The position numbers were made by a program, and so were the translations under genes. A stretch of DNA of 57,818 bases from Roseitalea sp. MMSF_3546. GTDB taxonomy: Bacteria; Pseudomonadota; Alphaproteobacteria; Rhizobiales; Rhizobiaceae. The notes below the pieces were generated by a model. The model did no database searches. It saw only the letters and a list, made by a program, of their open reading frames with translations, and was not told where the DNA came from. The DNA lies in contig NZ_JASHKB010000024.1 of the NCBI RefSeq assembly GCF_030732865.1, positions 1 through 57,818 of the forward strand. The letters run 5' to 3'. Positions within the stretch are counted from its first letter, which is position 1, and every line of letters begins with the position of its first letter. Shown one piece after another: positions 47,247 through 56,777 of this stretch.

Positions 47247-47666
47247 ATGCCCATGGCAGGACCGGCGATCGAGCCCGTAAGGCGGAAACCGATCCTCGTT
47301 GCGCTGGCGATGGGCGTTGCTGCAATGGTCGCGCCGGCGACCGCCGCGCCGATGACGGGCGCCGAGATACGCCAGGCCGTGACCGGCAACCGGATCTATC
47401 TGGCAACGCCCTTCGGCGGCGAGTTTCCGCTGCACTTCAAGCCCAATGGCGAGGTCACCGGAGACGGCACCGCGCTTGGCCTGGGCCGGTTTGCGGCGCC
47501 TCGGGAAACCGGCCGCTGGTTCATCGAGGCCGACCGGCTGTGCCACCAGTTTCCGACCTGGAACGGGGGACGGGTGAGCTGCTTCACGCTCGAACGCACC
47601 GGCGAAAGCACGCTGATCTGGCGCCGGACCGATGGCCGGTCGGGCCGGGCACGGATCGACGGCTGA
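47247..47666 (+). CDS. Small exported protein of unknown function
   Basis: 139 residues if started at the ATG of MPMAGPAIEP (two codons later is also possible). RRKPILVALAMGVAAMVAPATAAP is a good Sec signal peptide, leaving about 108 mature residues. The mature part has GNRIYLATPFGGEFPLHFKP, GRWFIEADRLCHQFPTWNGG and VSCFTLERTG; its two cysteines could form a disulfide. The pattern recalls small periplasmic DUF995-like proteins of rhizobia, but I cannot confirm it. It stands alone between a tRNA and rlpA. Confidence 0.65.
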   Translation: MPMAGPAIEPVRRKPILVALAMGVAAMVAPATAAPMTGAEIRQAVTGNRIYLATPFGGEFPLHFKPNGEVTGDGTALGLGRFAAPRETGRWFIEADRLCHQFPTWNGGRVSCFTLERTGESTLIWRRTDGRSGRARIDG

Positions 47667-47680
47667 CGCCCGGCTGCGCG

Positions 47681-47694
47681 AACTTCACGAAGTT
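47681..47694. promoter_or_regulatory. Short inverted repeat upstream of rlpA
   Basis: AACTTC-AC-GAAGTT lies 15 bases after the preceding stop and about 95 bases before the rlpA ATG. It is suited to a small dimeric regulator or may be part of a weak hairpin; no T-run follows. Confidence 0.35.
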
Positions 47695-47788
47695 TAACAG
47701 TGTGATAAGCGACCTGATCTAGGCTGACACGAATCGGGTCGGTGTCGGCTTGGCACATCGGTTCGGTTTGTTGTAAGCGATTTTGACA

Positions 47789-48748
47789 ATGACCCGCCGC
47801 GTGATTCCACCGATTTTCGCAAGGTCGACCGCTTTCGCCGGCATCTGTGCGGTGTTGTCGGGCTGTGGAACCATTGCCGGAACGACGCCATCGGTCGCCC
47901 TGACCGAGGGCTCGCAGACCGTGGTGGCCGCGCGTACCGATCGGCTTTCGCTGTCCAATCTTCCGTTTTTCACGCGCAACGCGCCGACATCGGGCGAAGA
48001 GAGCTTTTCGTCGGCATCGCTTGGCGTGGCGGCGAGCCCGCGCGTCGCTTCCGGCCTTGCCATCCCGCGCGGCGGCGGCTTCGAGAGCGTCGGCAAGCCC
48101 TATACGGTGAAGGGCCGGACCTACCGGCCGACCGCCAATCCCGAAAAGGTCCAGTATGGCCGCGCCTCCTGGTATGGCGAGGCCTTCCACGGCCGCAAGA
48201 CGGCCAATGGCGAGATCTACGACATGAACCACCTCACGGCGGCGCACAAGACGATGCCGCTGCCGAGCTATGCGCGGGTGACCAATGTCAGGAACGGCAA
48301 GTCGGTCGTCGTGCGTGTCAACGATCGCGGCCCGTTCTCCAACAACCGCGTCATCGACCTGTCCAAGCGCGCCGCCTTTCTGCTCGACTACATCAACCAG
48401 GGCACGGCCGAGGTGAAGGTCGAATATCTCGGCCGGGCACCGCTGCACGGCCAGGACGACGAGTTCCTGCTGGCCTCCTATCGCGGCGCGCCGATCGCGC
48501 CGGGATCGACCATCGCCGCGCCCCGGGTTCTGATGGCCGCCAATGCCCAGCCGTCGCCGGAACGCTTCGGCGACACCCAGCGCGCCGACACCGGAAAGCT
48601 GCCGCGGCCCGTGCCGCGCCCGGATCTGGGCACGGGCCCCCTCGCGCTGGCCGCCTATGCCGACTGGCGCATCGCCGCCGCCTTCGAGCCCGCGGAGGTG
48701 TTCTCGGCCTTCGATTCCGATGACGGCTGGAAGCAGGCCTCCCGCTGA
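47789..48748 (+). CDS. rlpA: RlpA-family septal/peptidoglycan lytic lipoprotein
   Basis: 319 residues from the ATG giving MTRRVIPPIFARS; a TTG six bases upstream is also in frame. Signal peptide with lipobox VLSG-C, so likely lipid-anchored. The double-psi beta-barrel (about 110-205) has GRASWYGEAFHGRKTANGE, MNHLTAAHKTMPLPSYARV and VVRVNDRGPFSNNRVIDLSK with the catalytic-type Asp/His region. The last 110 residues show no SPOR domain, unlike E. coli RlpA. First gene of a cell-envelope and replication run. Confidence 0.9.
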   Translation: MTRRVIPPIFARSTAFAGICAVLSGCGTIAGTTPSVALTEGSQTVVAARTDRLSLSNLPFFTRNAPTSGEESFSSASLGVAASPRVASGLAIPRGGGFESVGKPYTVKGRTYRPTANPEKVQYGRASWYGEAFHGRKTANGEIYDMNHLTAAHKTMPLPSYARVTNVRNGKSVVVRVNDRGPFSNNRVIDLSKRAAFLLDYINQGTAEVKVEYLGRAPLHGQDDEFLLASYRGAPIAPGSTIAAPRVLMAANAQPSPERFGDTQRADTGKLPRPVPRPDLGTGPLALAAYADWRIAAAFEPAEVFSAFDSDDGWKQASR

Positions 48749-48875
48749 CCGTCACGATATCGCCACGCCTCGAACGCGGCGTGCGCGACGAAGGACTGGC
48801 CGCGCCGACACCGTCATTGCGCCCGCGCGGGATCGTTCGTAAGCTTGCGCCCGACCAGTTCCGGGATTGACGATC

Positions 48876-50090
48876 ATGAGCGATTCACTCGCATTGCGTC
48901 CCGCGCCGGCGGCCTTCCGGCCACTGGCGCACGCGTTCGGCCCGATGGCCACCGCCGCGCTGGCGGTGCTCGTGGCCATTTTCGCGGTGTCGCCCGCCGC
49001 CCGCGCACAGGGTTTCGAGACCAGCGCCGAGCAGGCCATCCTGCTGGACGCGAACACCAATTCGGTGCTTTTTTCCAAGAATGCGGATGCGCCGGTCCCG
49101 CCCGCGTCGCTTGCCAAGCTGATGACAATGGAAGTGGTCTTCAACGCGCTCAGCGAGGGCCGGCTGTCGCTCGACGACACCTTCCTGGTGAGCGAGAACG
49201 CCTGGCGCACCGGCGGGGCGGCGTCGGGCGGCTCGACCATGTTCGCCGAGGTCGGTTCGGAGATCCGGCTCGAGGATCTCATCCAGGGCGTCATCGTCCA
49301 GTCGGCCAATGACGGTTGCATCATCATCGCCGAAGGCATTGCCGGGTCGGAGGCGGGGTTTGCCCGCATCATGAACGCGCGCGCCGAGGAGATCGGGCTG
49401 CGCGATTCGGTGTTTTACAATTCCACGGGCCTGCCGCATACGGACCAGCAGGTGACCATGCGCGACCTGGTCCGGCTTGCCCTTCACATTCAGCGCACCT
49501 ATCCGGACTATTACGGGTACTACTCCCAGCAGGCGTTCACCTGGAACGGCATCACCCAGCGCAATCGCAATCCGCTGCTCGACATGGACATCGGCGCCGA
49601 CGGCATGAAGACCGGCTTCACCGAGGAATCCGGCTATGCCATCGTCGGCTCGGTGGCCGATGACGGCCGCCGGCTTGTGGTGGCGATGAGCGGGCTCGCC
49701 TCGGAGCGCCAGCGCGCCGAGGAAGCCCGCAAGATCCTCAACTGGGGCACGCGCGGCTTCGAGGCGCTGTCGCTGTTCTCGGCCGGCGATCCGATCGGCG
49801 CGGTACGCCTTTACGGCGGCGAACGGGCGAGCGTGCCGGTCTCGGTGCGCGAGGACGTCGTGCTGCTCGTCCCGCTCGCCAGCCAGCAGGCGCTGCGCGC
49901 CGAGATCGCCTTTGACGGCCCGGTGCCCGCGCCGGTCGGCCGCGACGAGCGCATCGCCACGCTGCGCATCTATGTCGGCAACCAGCTCTCGCAGGAAACC
50001 CCGCTCTATACCGACGAGGCCGTCGAAGTGGGCCCGCTGCACAGGCAGGCGATCGATGCGCTCGGCGAACTGGTCCTGGGATGGATCTGA
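48876..50090 (+). CDS. D-alanyl-D-alanine carboxypeptidase (DacA/DacC type)
   Basis: 404 residues, low-molecular-weight penicillin-binding protein trimming peptidoglycan pentapeptides. Signal sequence [19 protein letters not shown] follows a 28-residue N-terminus. Active-site Ser78 and Lys81 in PPASLAKLM, SxN at 143-145 (QSANDG), KTG at 245-247 ([12 protein letters not shown]). PBP5-like C-terminal beta domain (about 300-385) ends in an amphipathic [16 protein letters not shown] that can anchor to the membrane. The stop overlaps tmk by ten bases. Confidence 0.95.
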   Translation: MSDSLALRPAPAAFRPLAHAFGPMATAALAVLVAIFAVSPAARAQGFETSAEQAILLDANTNSVLFSKNADAPVPPASLAKLMTMEVVFNALSEGRLSLDDTFLVSENAWRTGGAASGGSTMFAEVGSEIRLEDLIQGVIVQSANDGCIIIAEGIAGSEAGFARIMNARAEEIGLRDSVFYNSTGLPHTDQQVTMRDLVRLALHIQRTYPDYYGYYSQQAFTWNGITQRNRNPLLDMDIGADGMKTGFTEESGYAIVGSVADDGRRLVVAMSGLASERQRAEEARKILNWGTRGFEALSLFSAGDPIGAVRLYGGERASVPVSVREDVVLLVPLASQQALRAEIAFDGPVPAPVGRDERIATLRIYVGNQLSQETPLYTDEAVEVGPLHRQAIDALGELVLGWI

Positions 50091-50872
50091 GACCGGACGG
50101 CCTTGCCATGGTCTCGCCGCCCCGGTCCGCCGCCGAGCGGCAGGCCGAGGGCGGCGGTCTGTTCATCACGTTCGAGGGCGGGGAGGGCGTCGGCAAGTCG
50201 ACACAGATCGGCCGGCTGGCCAGGCGGCTGCGCGAGCAGGGCCTTGCGGTGACGGTCTCGCGCGAGCCCGGCGGCACGCCCGGCGCCGAGGCGATCCGCC
50301 ACATCCTGCTCGATGAGGCGGCGCTTGAGAGCTTCGGCCCGGCGCTCGAGGCGATCCTGTTCGCCGCCGCTCGCAGCGATCATGTCGAGCAGGTCATCGA
50401 GCCGGCACTGGCGCGCGGCGAGATCGTCATCGTCGACCGGTTCATGGATTCCACGCGCGTGTATCAGGGCATGAGCGGCGAACTCGATTCGGGCTTCATG
50501 GCCGCGCTCGAGCGCGTTGCCGTCGGCGGCACCGTGCCGGACCTGACGATCGTGCTCGATCTCGACCCGGAAATCGGTCTTGCCCGCGCCGCCGCACGCC
50601 GCGCCGGCGACACGCCCGAGGATCGCTTCGAACGCGAAGATGTCGACGTTCATCGCGCGCGGCGCGCCGCGTTCCGCGCCATCGTCGATGCCGAGCCCGA
50701 GCGATGCCGCCTGATCAATGCCAATGGCACGCCCGCCACGGTGGCCCGCCGCGTCTGGGCCGAGGTCGAACCGCTCGTCGCCGGTGACGAGGACGAGGAC
50801 GATCTCGCCGGAGCCGAAGGCGACCGGGCCGCGGCGCCGGGCCGGGCGCTGCGACCGAACGACCGGCAATGA
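50081..50872 (+). CDS. tmk: Thymidylate kinase
   Basis: 263 residues from the ATG overlapping the carboxypeptidase gene; an ATG at 50108 is an alternative, as family proteins begin close to the P-loop. P-loop [37 protein letters not shown] and a short LID with [14 protein letters not shown]. Makes dTDP from dTMP. The C-terminal 35 residues (from [15 protein letters not shown]) are an acidic, low-complexity extension beyond the kinase fold. ATGA-type overlap with holB. Confidence 0.95.
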   Translation: MDLRPDGLAMVSPPRSAAERQAEGGGLFITFEGGEGVGKSTQIGRLARRLREQGLAVTVSREPGGTPGAEAIRHILLDEAALESFGPALEAILFAAARSDHVEQVIEPALARGEIVIVDRFMDSTRVYQGMSGELDSGFMAALERVAVGGTVPDLTIVLDLDPEIGLARAAARRAGDTPEDRFEREDVDVHRARRAAFRAIVDAEPERCRLINANGTPATVARRVWAEVEPLVAGDEDEDDLAGAEGDRAAAPGRALRPNDRQ

Positions 50873-51930
50873 GCGTCACGCCGGAGGACGGGCAGGGGCC
50901 CGCCGCCCACGACGCGCTCGAAGGGGTGCCGCCGCCGCGCGCCTCCACGCGCCTTGTCGGCCATGACGGTGCAATCGCCGAACTGATGGCGATCGCGCGC
51001 AAGGGGCATCATGCGCTGATCCTCGAGGGCGAGCACGGCATCGGCAAGGCGACCGCCGCCTTTCACCTGGCCGGCGCGCTCCTGTCGGGCGAGCCGCTCG
51101 ACGGCGACGTTCTGCCCGAACCGCGCCCCGAAACGCCCGCCTGGCGGCAGATCGTCCAGGGCGCCCACCCCAATCTGATGCACCTCACGCGCCCGGCCAA
51201 CGACCGTGGCGGCGGCTTCCGGACGGTGATCACCGTCGATGAGGTGCGCCGCGTCGGCCGCTTCCTGGCGATGACCGCCAGCGTCGACGCACCGCGCATC
51301 GTCATCGTCGATCCGGTCGGCGACATGCAGCGCTCGGCGGCCAATGCGCTCTTGAAGATGCTCGAAGAACCACCTGAAAATACGCGATTTTTGCTCATCG
51401 CACATGGCGCGAGCGGCGTCCTGCCGACGATCCGTTCACGCTGCCAGCGCGTGCGCTTCGCCCCGCTGGGCGGTGACGATGTCCTTGCGGTGATCGCGCA
51501 TGTGGCGCCCGGCACCGTTGCGGCCGGGGAACGCCCGGCGCTGGCCGAACTCTCCGGCGGCAGCCCGCGCAGGGCAATCGTGATGGCCCTTTACGGCGGC
51601 AACGAGCTCCATGCCAACCTCAAGCAACTGCTCGATGCGCCCGCTTTCGATACGCCATTGGCGCACCGGCTGGCCGATGTCGCCGGCACGCGCGGCCAGG
51701 ACATGCACAACGCGCTGCTGCGCGAATTCATCGAACTGCAACTGCAGCAGCGGGCGCGCCAGGCGGCCCGAAGCGGCCAGGACGACAGGGCACGGCGCAT
51801 CGCCGGCTTCCAGGCCGAACTGGCCGAACGCCATCGCATGGCCGAGGGCTTCGGCCTCGACCGCAGGCAGGAATTCCTGATTTCGGCGGCGCGCACGCAC
51901 GCCCTTCTTCATGGCCCCGGCGCAAGCTGA
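50869..51930 (+). CDS. holB: DNA polymerase III delta' subunit
   Basis: 353 residues, clamp-loader subunit. The N-terminal part has a Walker-like [40 protein letters not shown] with [12 protein letters not shown], and the SRC motif region [11 protein letters not shown] typical of delta'. The four-cysteine zinc module between Walker A and B in E. coli delta' is not seen. A proline-rich 25-residue N-terminal extension precedes the fold. Following tmk is a common arrangement. Confidence 0.94.
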   Translation: MSVTPEDGQGPAAHDALEGVPPPRASTRLVGHDGAIAELMAIARKGHHALILEGEHGIGKATAAFHLAGALLSGEPLDGDVLPEPRPETPAWRQIVQGAHPNLMHLTRPANDRGGGFRTVITVDEVRRVGRFLAMTASVDAPRIVIVDPVGDMQRSAANALLKMLEEPPENTRFLLIAHGASGVLPTIRSRCQRVRFAPLGGDDVLAVIAHVAPGTVAAGERPALAELSGGSPRRAIVMALYGGNELHANLKQLLDAPAFDTPLAHRLADVAGTRGQDMHNALLREFIELQLQQRARQAARSGQDDRARRIAGFQAELAERHRMAEGFGLDRRQEFLISAARTHALLHGPGAS

Positions 51931-52012
51931 GTTTTCCGCCGCCTTTCGGTTTGAAATGCAACGCAAATGGGATAGAGCAGCCGCGATCCTCACACCGCGG
52001 ACAAAAGGGCCC

Positions 52013-53560
52013 ATGGGCGACACGTTCTACATCACCACGCCGATCTTCTATCCCAATGGCGTGCCGCATATCGGCCATGCCTACACGGCGATCGCCACCG
52101 ACGTGCTGGCCCGGTTCCAGCGGGTCGACGGCAAGGATGTGTTCTTCCTGACCGGCACGGACGAGCACGGCCAGAAGATGCAGCGCGCCGCCGAGGAGCG
52201 CGGCATAACGCCGATGGCGCTGGCCGACGAGAATTCGGCGGTGTTCCGGTCGATGGTCGAGACCCTGGGCTGCTCCAACGACGATTTCATCCGCACGACC
52301 GAGCCGCGCCATGCCGCTGCCTGCCAGGAACTGTGGCGCCGCATGCAGGCCAATGGCGACATCTATCTCGATACCTATGGCGGCTGGTACTCGGTGCGCC
52401 AGGAAGCCTATTTCGACGAGAGCGAGACCGAGGTCGGCGATGATGGCGTGCGCCGCGAGCCGCTCGGCTCGGAAGTCGAGTGGGTCGAGGAAGAGAGCTA
52501 CTATTTCCGCCTGTCGGCTTACGGCGACAAGCTTCTGAAGCACTACGAGGACAATCCCGGCTTCATCGCGCCCAATGAGCGGCGCAACGAGGTGATCTCC
52601 TTCGTCAGGTCCGGCCTCAAGGATCTGTCGATCTCGCGCACCACCTTCGACTGGGGCATTCCGGTGCCCGGCGACGACGCCCACGTGATGTATGTGTGGG
52701 TCGACGCCCTGACCAATTACATCACCGCTGCCGGCTTTCCGGACACCGGCGCCGACACATGGCGCTTTTGGCCGGCGACGCACATCATCGGCAAGGACAT
52801 CATCCGCTTTCACGCGGTCTACTGGCCCGCCTTCCTGATGTCGGCGGGCGTTGCGCTGCCCGAACGGGTGTTCGCGCACGGCTTCTTGAACAATCGCGGC
52901 GAGAAGATGTCGAAGTCGGTCGGCAATGTGATCGACCCGTTCGAACTGGTCGACCGCTACGGGCTCGATCAGGTGCGCTATTTCTTCATGCGCGAGGTGC
53001 CGTTCGGCAATGACGGCAGCTACAGCCACGACGCCATCGTTGCGCGCACCAATGCCGATCTCGCCAACGGGCTTGGCAATCTCGCCCAGCGCTCGCTGTC
53101 GATGATCGCAAAGAACTGCGACGGCAAGGTGCCCGACCATGGCGAGCTGACCGACGACGATGAAGCGCTGATCGGCGCGGCGCTGCCGGCGCTGGATGCG
53201 GCGCGTGCGGCGATGGCCGAGCAGGCGATCCACAGGGCGCTCGAGGCGATCTTCGCCGTGGTCGCCCAGGCCGACCGCTATATCGACGCCCAGGCGCCCT
53301 GGGTGCTGCGCAAGACCGATCCCGACCGCATGGCAACGGTCCTCTACACGATGGCCGAGACGGTGCGGCGCATCGCCATCCTGACCCAGCCCTTCATGCC
53401 GGATGCCTCGGCGAGATTGCTCGATCTGGTCGCCGTGCCCGAAGACCGGCGCGGCTTCGCCGACATCGCAACGCGGCTTGTGCCCGCAACGCCGCTGCCG
53501 GCGCCGCAAGGCGTGTTTCCGCGTTATGTGGAGGCGGAAAGTGGCGGGCAGGGGGCCTGA
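52013..53560 (+). CDS. metG: Methionyl-tRNA synthetase
   Basis: 515 residues from the ATG giving [28 protein letters not shown] precedes it. Class I motifs HIGH (VPHIGHAYT) and KMSKS ([15 protein letters not shown]) frame the Rossmann domain. The connective peptide ([19 protein letters not shown]) has no zinc cysteines, so this is the metal-free type. No C-terminal tRNA-binding EMAP domain. An upstream extension of the frame overlaps the end of holB and is ignored. TGATG overlap with the next gene. Confidence 0.97.
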   Translation: MGDTFYITTPIFYPNGVPHIGHAYTAIATDVLARFQRVDGKDVFFLTGTDEHGQKMQRAAEERGITPMALADENSAVFRSMVETLGCSNDDFIRTTEPRHAAACQELWRRMQANGDIYLDTYGGWYSVRQEAYFDESETEVGDDGVRREPLGSEVEWVEEESYYFRLSAYGDKLLKHYEDNPGFIAPNERRNEVISFVRSGLKDLSISRTTFDWGIPVPGDDAHVMYVWVDALTNYITAAGFPDTGADTWRFWPATHIIGKDIIRFHAVYWPAFLMSAGVALPERVFAHGFLNNRGEKMSKSVGNVIDPFELVDRYGLDQVRYFFMREVPFGNDGSYSHDAIVARTNADLANGLGNLAQRSLSMIAKNCDGKVPDHGELTDDDEALIGAALPALDAARAAMAEQAIHRALEAIFAVVAQADRYIDAQAPWVLRKTDPDRMATVLYTMAETVRRIAILTQPFMPDASARLLDLVAVPEDRRGFADIATRLVPATPLPAPQGVFPRYVEAESGGQGA

Positions 53561-54357
53561 TGCCCATCCTCGTCGACAGCCACTGCCATCTCGATTTCCC
53601 CGATTTCGAGCCCGAGCTCGACGCCGTGATCGCGCGCGCGCGGGCGGCCGGCCTCGTGCGCATGGTGACGATCTCGACCCGCGTGCACCAGTTTTCCCGC
53701 CGGGTGCTGCCCATCGCCGAGGCCCATGACGACGTGTTCTGTTCGGTCGGCACGCATCCGCACCATGCCCACACCGAGCTGGACGTTTCGGCCGACGATC
53801 TCGTCCGGCTGTCGGAGCACCCCTGCGTCGTTGCGATCGGCGAGGCCGGGCTCGACTACCACTATGACAATTCGCCGCGCGCGGCGCAGGCCGAGGGCTT
53901 CCGCCGCCATATCGCCGCGGCGCGCGCAACGGGCTTGCCGCTCGTCATCCATGCGCGTGAAGCCGACGATGACATCGCCGCGATCCTGACCGAGGAGACC
54001 GAAGGGCAGGGCGCCTTCCCCTTTGTTCTGCACTGCTTTTCCTCCGGCCGGGCGCTCGCCGAGACCGGCGTGAGACTGGGCGGCTATGTCTCCTTTTCGG
54101 GCATCGCCGCCTTCAAGCGCTCGGACGACCTGCGCGCCATCGCCGCCGATCTGCCGCGCGATCGCATCCTTGTCGAGACCGACGCGCCCTATCTCGCCCC
54201 GCCGCCCCATCGCGGCAAGCGCAACGAGCCGGCCTTCGTCGCCCAGACCGCGCAGGTCCTGGCCGATCATCTGGGCGAGCCGCTCGAGGCCTTCGCCGCG
54301 CGCACGACCGAGAACTTCTACCGGCTGTTTTCGAAGGTGAGCCGGCACGATGGCTGA
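53560..54357 (+). CDS. TatD-family metal-dependent hydrolase (DNase)
   Basis: 265 residues. Metal ligands visible: VDSHCHLDF at residue 4, IGEAGLDYHYDNSP, VIHAREADDDI, LHCFSS and LVETDAPYLAP. PPHRGKRNEPAFVAQTAQVL is the family tail. This YcfH/TatD group has nuclease or D-aminoacyl-tRNA-deacylase-like activity in different bacteria. Coupled to metG by overlap and overlapping the next gene by eight bases. Confidence 0.94.
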   Translation: MPILVDSHCHLDFPDFEPELDAVIARARAAGLVRMVTISTRVHQFSRRVLPIAEAHDDVFCSVGTHPHHAHTELDVSADDLVRLSEHPCVVAIGEAGLDYHYDNSPRAAQAEGFRRHIAAARATGLPLVIHAREADDDIAAILTEETEGQGAFPFVLHCFSSGRALAETGVRLGGYVSFSGIAAFKRSDDLRAIAADLPRDRILVETDAPYLAPPPHRGKRNEPAFVAQTAQVLADHLGEPLEAFAARTTENFYRLFSKVSRHDG

Positions 54358-55156
54358 GACGGGCCGATTGCGCGTTACCGTGCTGGGCTGCGGATCCTCG
54401 CCGGGCACGCCGCGCGCCAATGGCGACTGGGGCCAGTGCGACCCGGACAACCCGAAGAACCGCCGGACCCGCGCTTCCGTCCTCGTCGAGGCGGACAATG
54501 GCGTCGGCACGACGTCGGTGGTCATCGACACGGGGCCGGACTTCCGCGCGCAGATGATCGCCTCCGGCGTCAGCCAGATCGACGCGATCGTCTACACCCA
54601 TCCCCATGCCGACCACATTCACGGCATCGATGACGTGCGCACCTTCGTTCTGGCGCAGGGCCAGATGATGCCGATTCATGCCGACGCGCAAACGGCCGAC
54701 CGGCTCAAGCAGGCCTTCGGCTATTGCTTCGAAACGCCGAAGGGCAGCGTCTATCCGCCGATCCTGATGGACAACCGGATCGACGCGCCGACGCCGTTCA
54801 CGGTGAAGGGGCAGGGCGGTCCCCTCACCTTCACCCCGCTTGTACAGAACCACGGCGCGATCCACTCGCTCGGATTCCGCATTGCCGATTTCGCCTACTG
54901 CCCGGATGTTTCGAGCTTTCCCGACGAAACGCTGGCCAGCATGACCGGCCTTGACGTGCTCATCATCGATGCGCTGCAATATCGCGAGCATCCCAGCCAT
55001 TTGTCGCTCGACCAGAGCCTTGCCATGATCGAACGCATCAAGCCGCGCCGCGCCTATCTGACCCACATGCACATTCCGCTCGACTACGAAACGGTGAAGG
55101 CGCAGACGCCCGCCCATGTCGAGCCGTGCTTTGACGGGCTGGTGATCGAGACATGA
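54350..55156 (+). CDS. Metallo-beta-lactamase-fold hydrolase, PhnP-like
   Basis: 268 residues. LRVTVLGCGSSPGTPRANGD opens the fold; YTHPHADHIHGIDDVR is the metal site HxHxDH; the later ligands are NHG (LVQNHGAIHS), IIDALQYREHPSH and LTHMHIPLDY. The group is annotated phosphoribosyl 1,2-cyclic phosphodiesterase (PhnP) or YcbX/lipoate-octanoate-locus hydrolase; with no phn genes nearby the substrate is open. Overlaps both neighbours, so it is in the metG-tatD operon. Confidence 0.9.
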   Translation: MAETGRLRVTVLGCGSSPGTPRANGDWGQCDPDNPKNRRTRASVLVEADNGVGTTSVVIDTGPDFRAQMIASGVSQIDAIVYTHPHADHIHGIDDVRTFVLAQGQMMPIHADAQTADRLKQAFGYCFETPKGSVYPPILMDNRIDAPTPFTVKGQGGPLTFTPLVQNHGAIHSLGFRIADFAYCPDVSSFPDETLASMTGLDVLIIDALQYREHPSHLSLDQSLAMIERIKPRRAYLTHMHIPLDYETVKAQTPAHVEPCFDGLVIET

Positions 55157-55650
55157 GCGCGCCCGCAACGCCCAAGCCAGGCTCGTCCATGGCGCGCGTG
55201 GTCGACGCGGCCAAGGCGCTCGGTCTCGATATCGAGCTCAGGACCATGGATCGGTCGACGCGCACCGCTGCCGACGCGGCTGCGGCCTGCGGCTGCGATG
55301 TCGACCAGATCGTCAAGTCGCTGGTCTTCGAGAACGCGCGCACCGGCGCGCTTACATTGCTGCTCGTGTCGGGTCGGCACAATGCCGATCTCGATTTTCT
55401 GGCAAGCACTTACGAGCTAGAATTGAAGCGGTGTGACGGGCGCCGCGTGCGCGAGGAAACCGGCTTTGCCATTGGCGGCGTCGCACCGGTCGGTCATCTC
55501 GCGCCAATCCCGATCCACATGGACGAGACGCTGCTGAGCTATGACGTGGTCTGGGCCGCCGCCGGGCGGCCGGACAGCGTGTTTGCGGTCGATCCGGCGC
55601 GGCTGCGCGAGGCGACCGGGGCGAACGTCATCCAGGTGCAGCCGCACTGA
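55153..55650 (+). CDS. YbaK/EbsC-type aminoacyl-tRNA deacylase
   Basis: 165 residues. Central YbaK fold with RTAADAAAACGCDVDQIVKS, LVFEN, and LTLLLVSGRHNADLDFLAS. The family lysine is in QIVKSLVF; FAIGGVAPVGHLAPIPIHMD is the glycine-rich substrate loop. Such proteins clear misacylated tRNA (often Cys- or Ala-tRNA-Pro). It overlaps the previous gene as ATGA and ends the operon; no terminator is evident in the following 102 bases. Confidence 0.9.
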   Translation: MSAPATPKPGSSMARVVDAAKALGLDIELRTMDRSTRTAADAAAACGCDVDQIVKSLVFENARTGALTLLLVSGRHNADLDFLASTYELELKRCDGRRVREETGFAIGGVAPVGHLAPIPIHMDETLLSYDVVWAAAGRPDSVFAVDPARLREATGANVIQVQPH

Positions 55651-55752
55651 CGGCCTGCCAGCGTCCCGACAGCCCCTATCGGCGATCCATTTCAGTTCCA
55701 TAATCCATCTTATGCAACAATACGCAGGGTCGGGCGGTCGATGGTGGATGCA

Positions 55753-56649
55753 TCATGGCGCTTTCGCCGGTTGCGCCCTTGCCCACGCCGCGGCTTGCTG
55801 ATCCGGCGTGATGACCCGGGCCCGTGTGACCTCGACCTTGTAGAACGGGAAATAGGCGTCGGTGCCGAAGTGATTGCCGCCCTCGACGCGGGTGGGCAGT
55901 CGGTAGCCGTCGAACGCGCGATACTCCGACAATCGGCCGCCAAATGGCTGGAGCCGGAAGACGCCGTCGGGATTGGCGTTGCTCCAGCGTTCGATGCGCA
56001 CCGAACGCGGCGCACCGTCGTCATCGACGGTGATGTCGACGGCCTGCTCCTGGTCCCCGAACCGCACCGTCGCGCGCGCCGTTTCATCGTCGACCGCCGC
56101 CCAGTGCACGTGATCGCCCGGCAAGAGGCTTGCCGGCGACCAGAAGGCCGCTTCGGCGATGAGCCGACCGAATGCGGAACGGTGGTGATCATGTCCCGAA
56201 ACATGGACGACGGGCGCCAGCCGAAACAGCCAGAAGCGCGTCCAGGAGGTGGCGGGCGTGATGCCGTCCGAACCCGAAAGGCCGCCCGCTTCCACCTGCC
56301 AGACCAGCCCGTGCGGCGGCACCAGCAACTGCCGGGCGCGCATCGGCCGGTATCTTGGATCGGCCTTGTCGCCAAGCCCGATCGTGCCGCGCATCTCCAG
56401 TTCCACGGCGCGACCGAGCGGTGCACCATCGTCGATGACATGGCGGAAATACCGCCTTGCGGGTTCGGGCAGGCCGGCGACCATTTGCGGATCGAAGCGC
56501 GCCGGCGGATCGGTGCGCGCAAGGCCAAGCAGTTCGTCGCGGGCGGTCTGGTCGCGCCGGCTGTCCGCGAACCGCCAGAAAGCGAGAAGGAAGACCAGCG
56601 CGGCCGCCGCCAGGATTGCCAGTACCGCAAAAATGCTCGTCATGGCCAT
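55753..56649 (-). CDS. Membrane-anchored protein of unknown function (DUF6544/DUF6920-like)
   Basis: 298 residues from the ATG of MAMTSIFAVLAILAAAALVF; an in-frame extension of 43 codons upstream lacks a ribosome binding site. One N-terminal membrane span (about 3-25), then a soluble domain with LPEPARRYFRHVIDDGAPLG, WQVEAGGLSGSDGITPATSW, HVSGHDHHRSAFGRLIAEAA and FWSPASLLPGDHVHW. This order resembles the uncharacterised DUF6544/DUF6920 families, named from memory. Divergent from mazG across 128 bases that include a minus-strand TACAAT (56748-56753). Confidence 0.7.
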   Translation of the reverse strand: MAMTSIFAVLAILAAAALVFLLAFWRFADSRRDQTARDELLGLARTDPPARFDPQMVAGLPEPARRYFRHVIDDGAPLGRAVELEMRGTIGLGDKADPRYRPMRARQLLVPPHGLVWQVEAGGLSGSDGITPATSWTRFWLFRLAPVVHVSGHDHHRSAFGRLIAEAAFWSPASLLPGDHVHWAAVDDETARATVRFGDQEQAVDITVDDDGAPRSVRIERWSNANPDGVFRLQPFGGRLSEYRAFDGYRLPTRVEGGNHFGTDAYFPFYKVEVTRARVITPDQQAAAWARAQPAKAP

Positions 56650-56777
56650 GTCCCTGCCCCTTGTCGTGGAAAGATGCCTGGTGTCGAACGCATGGACGAT
56701 CGATTCGTTGTGCACAACGGTCTTGGTCGGCTCCGCCGTCATGACATTGTACACCCGCTCGGACACTGTGGACCGCA

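Noticed and set aside
46747-47280. A 177-codon frame across the tRNA gene
   Set aside because: It reads through the tRNA on the opposite strand and has no recognisable protein features.
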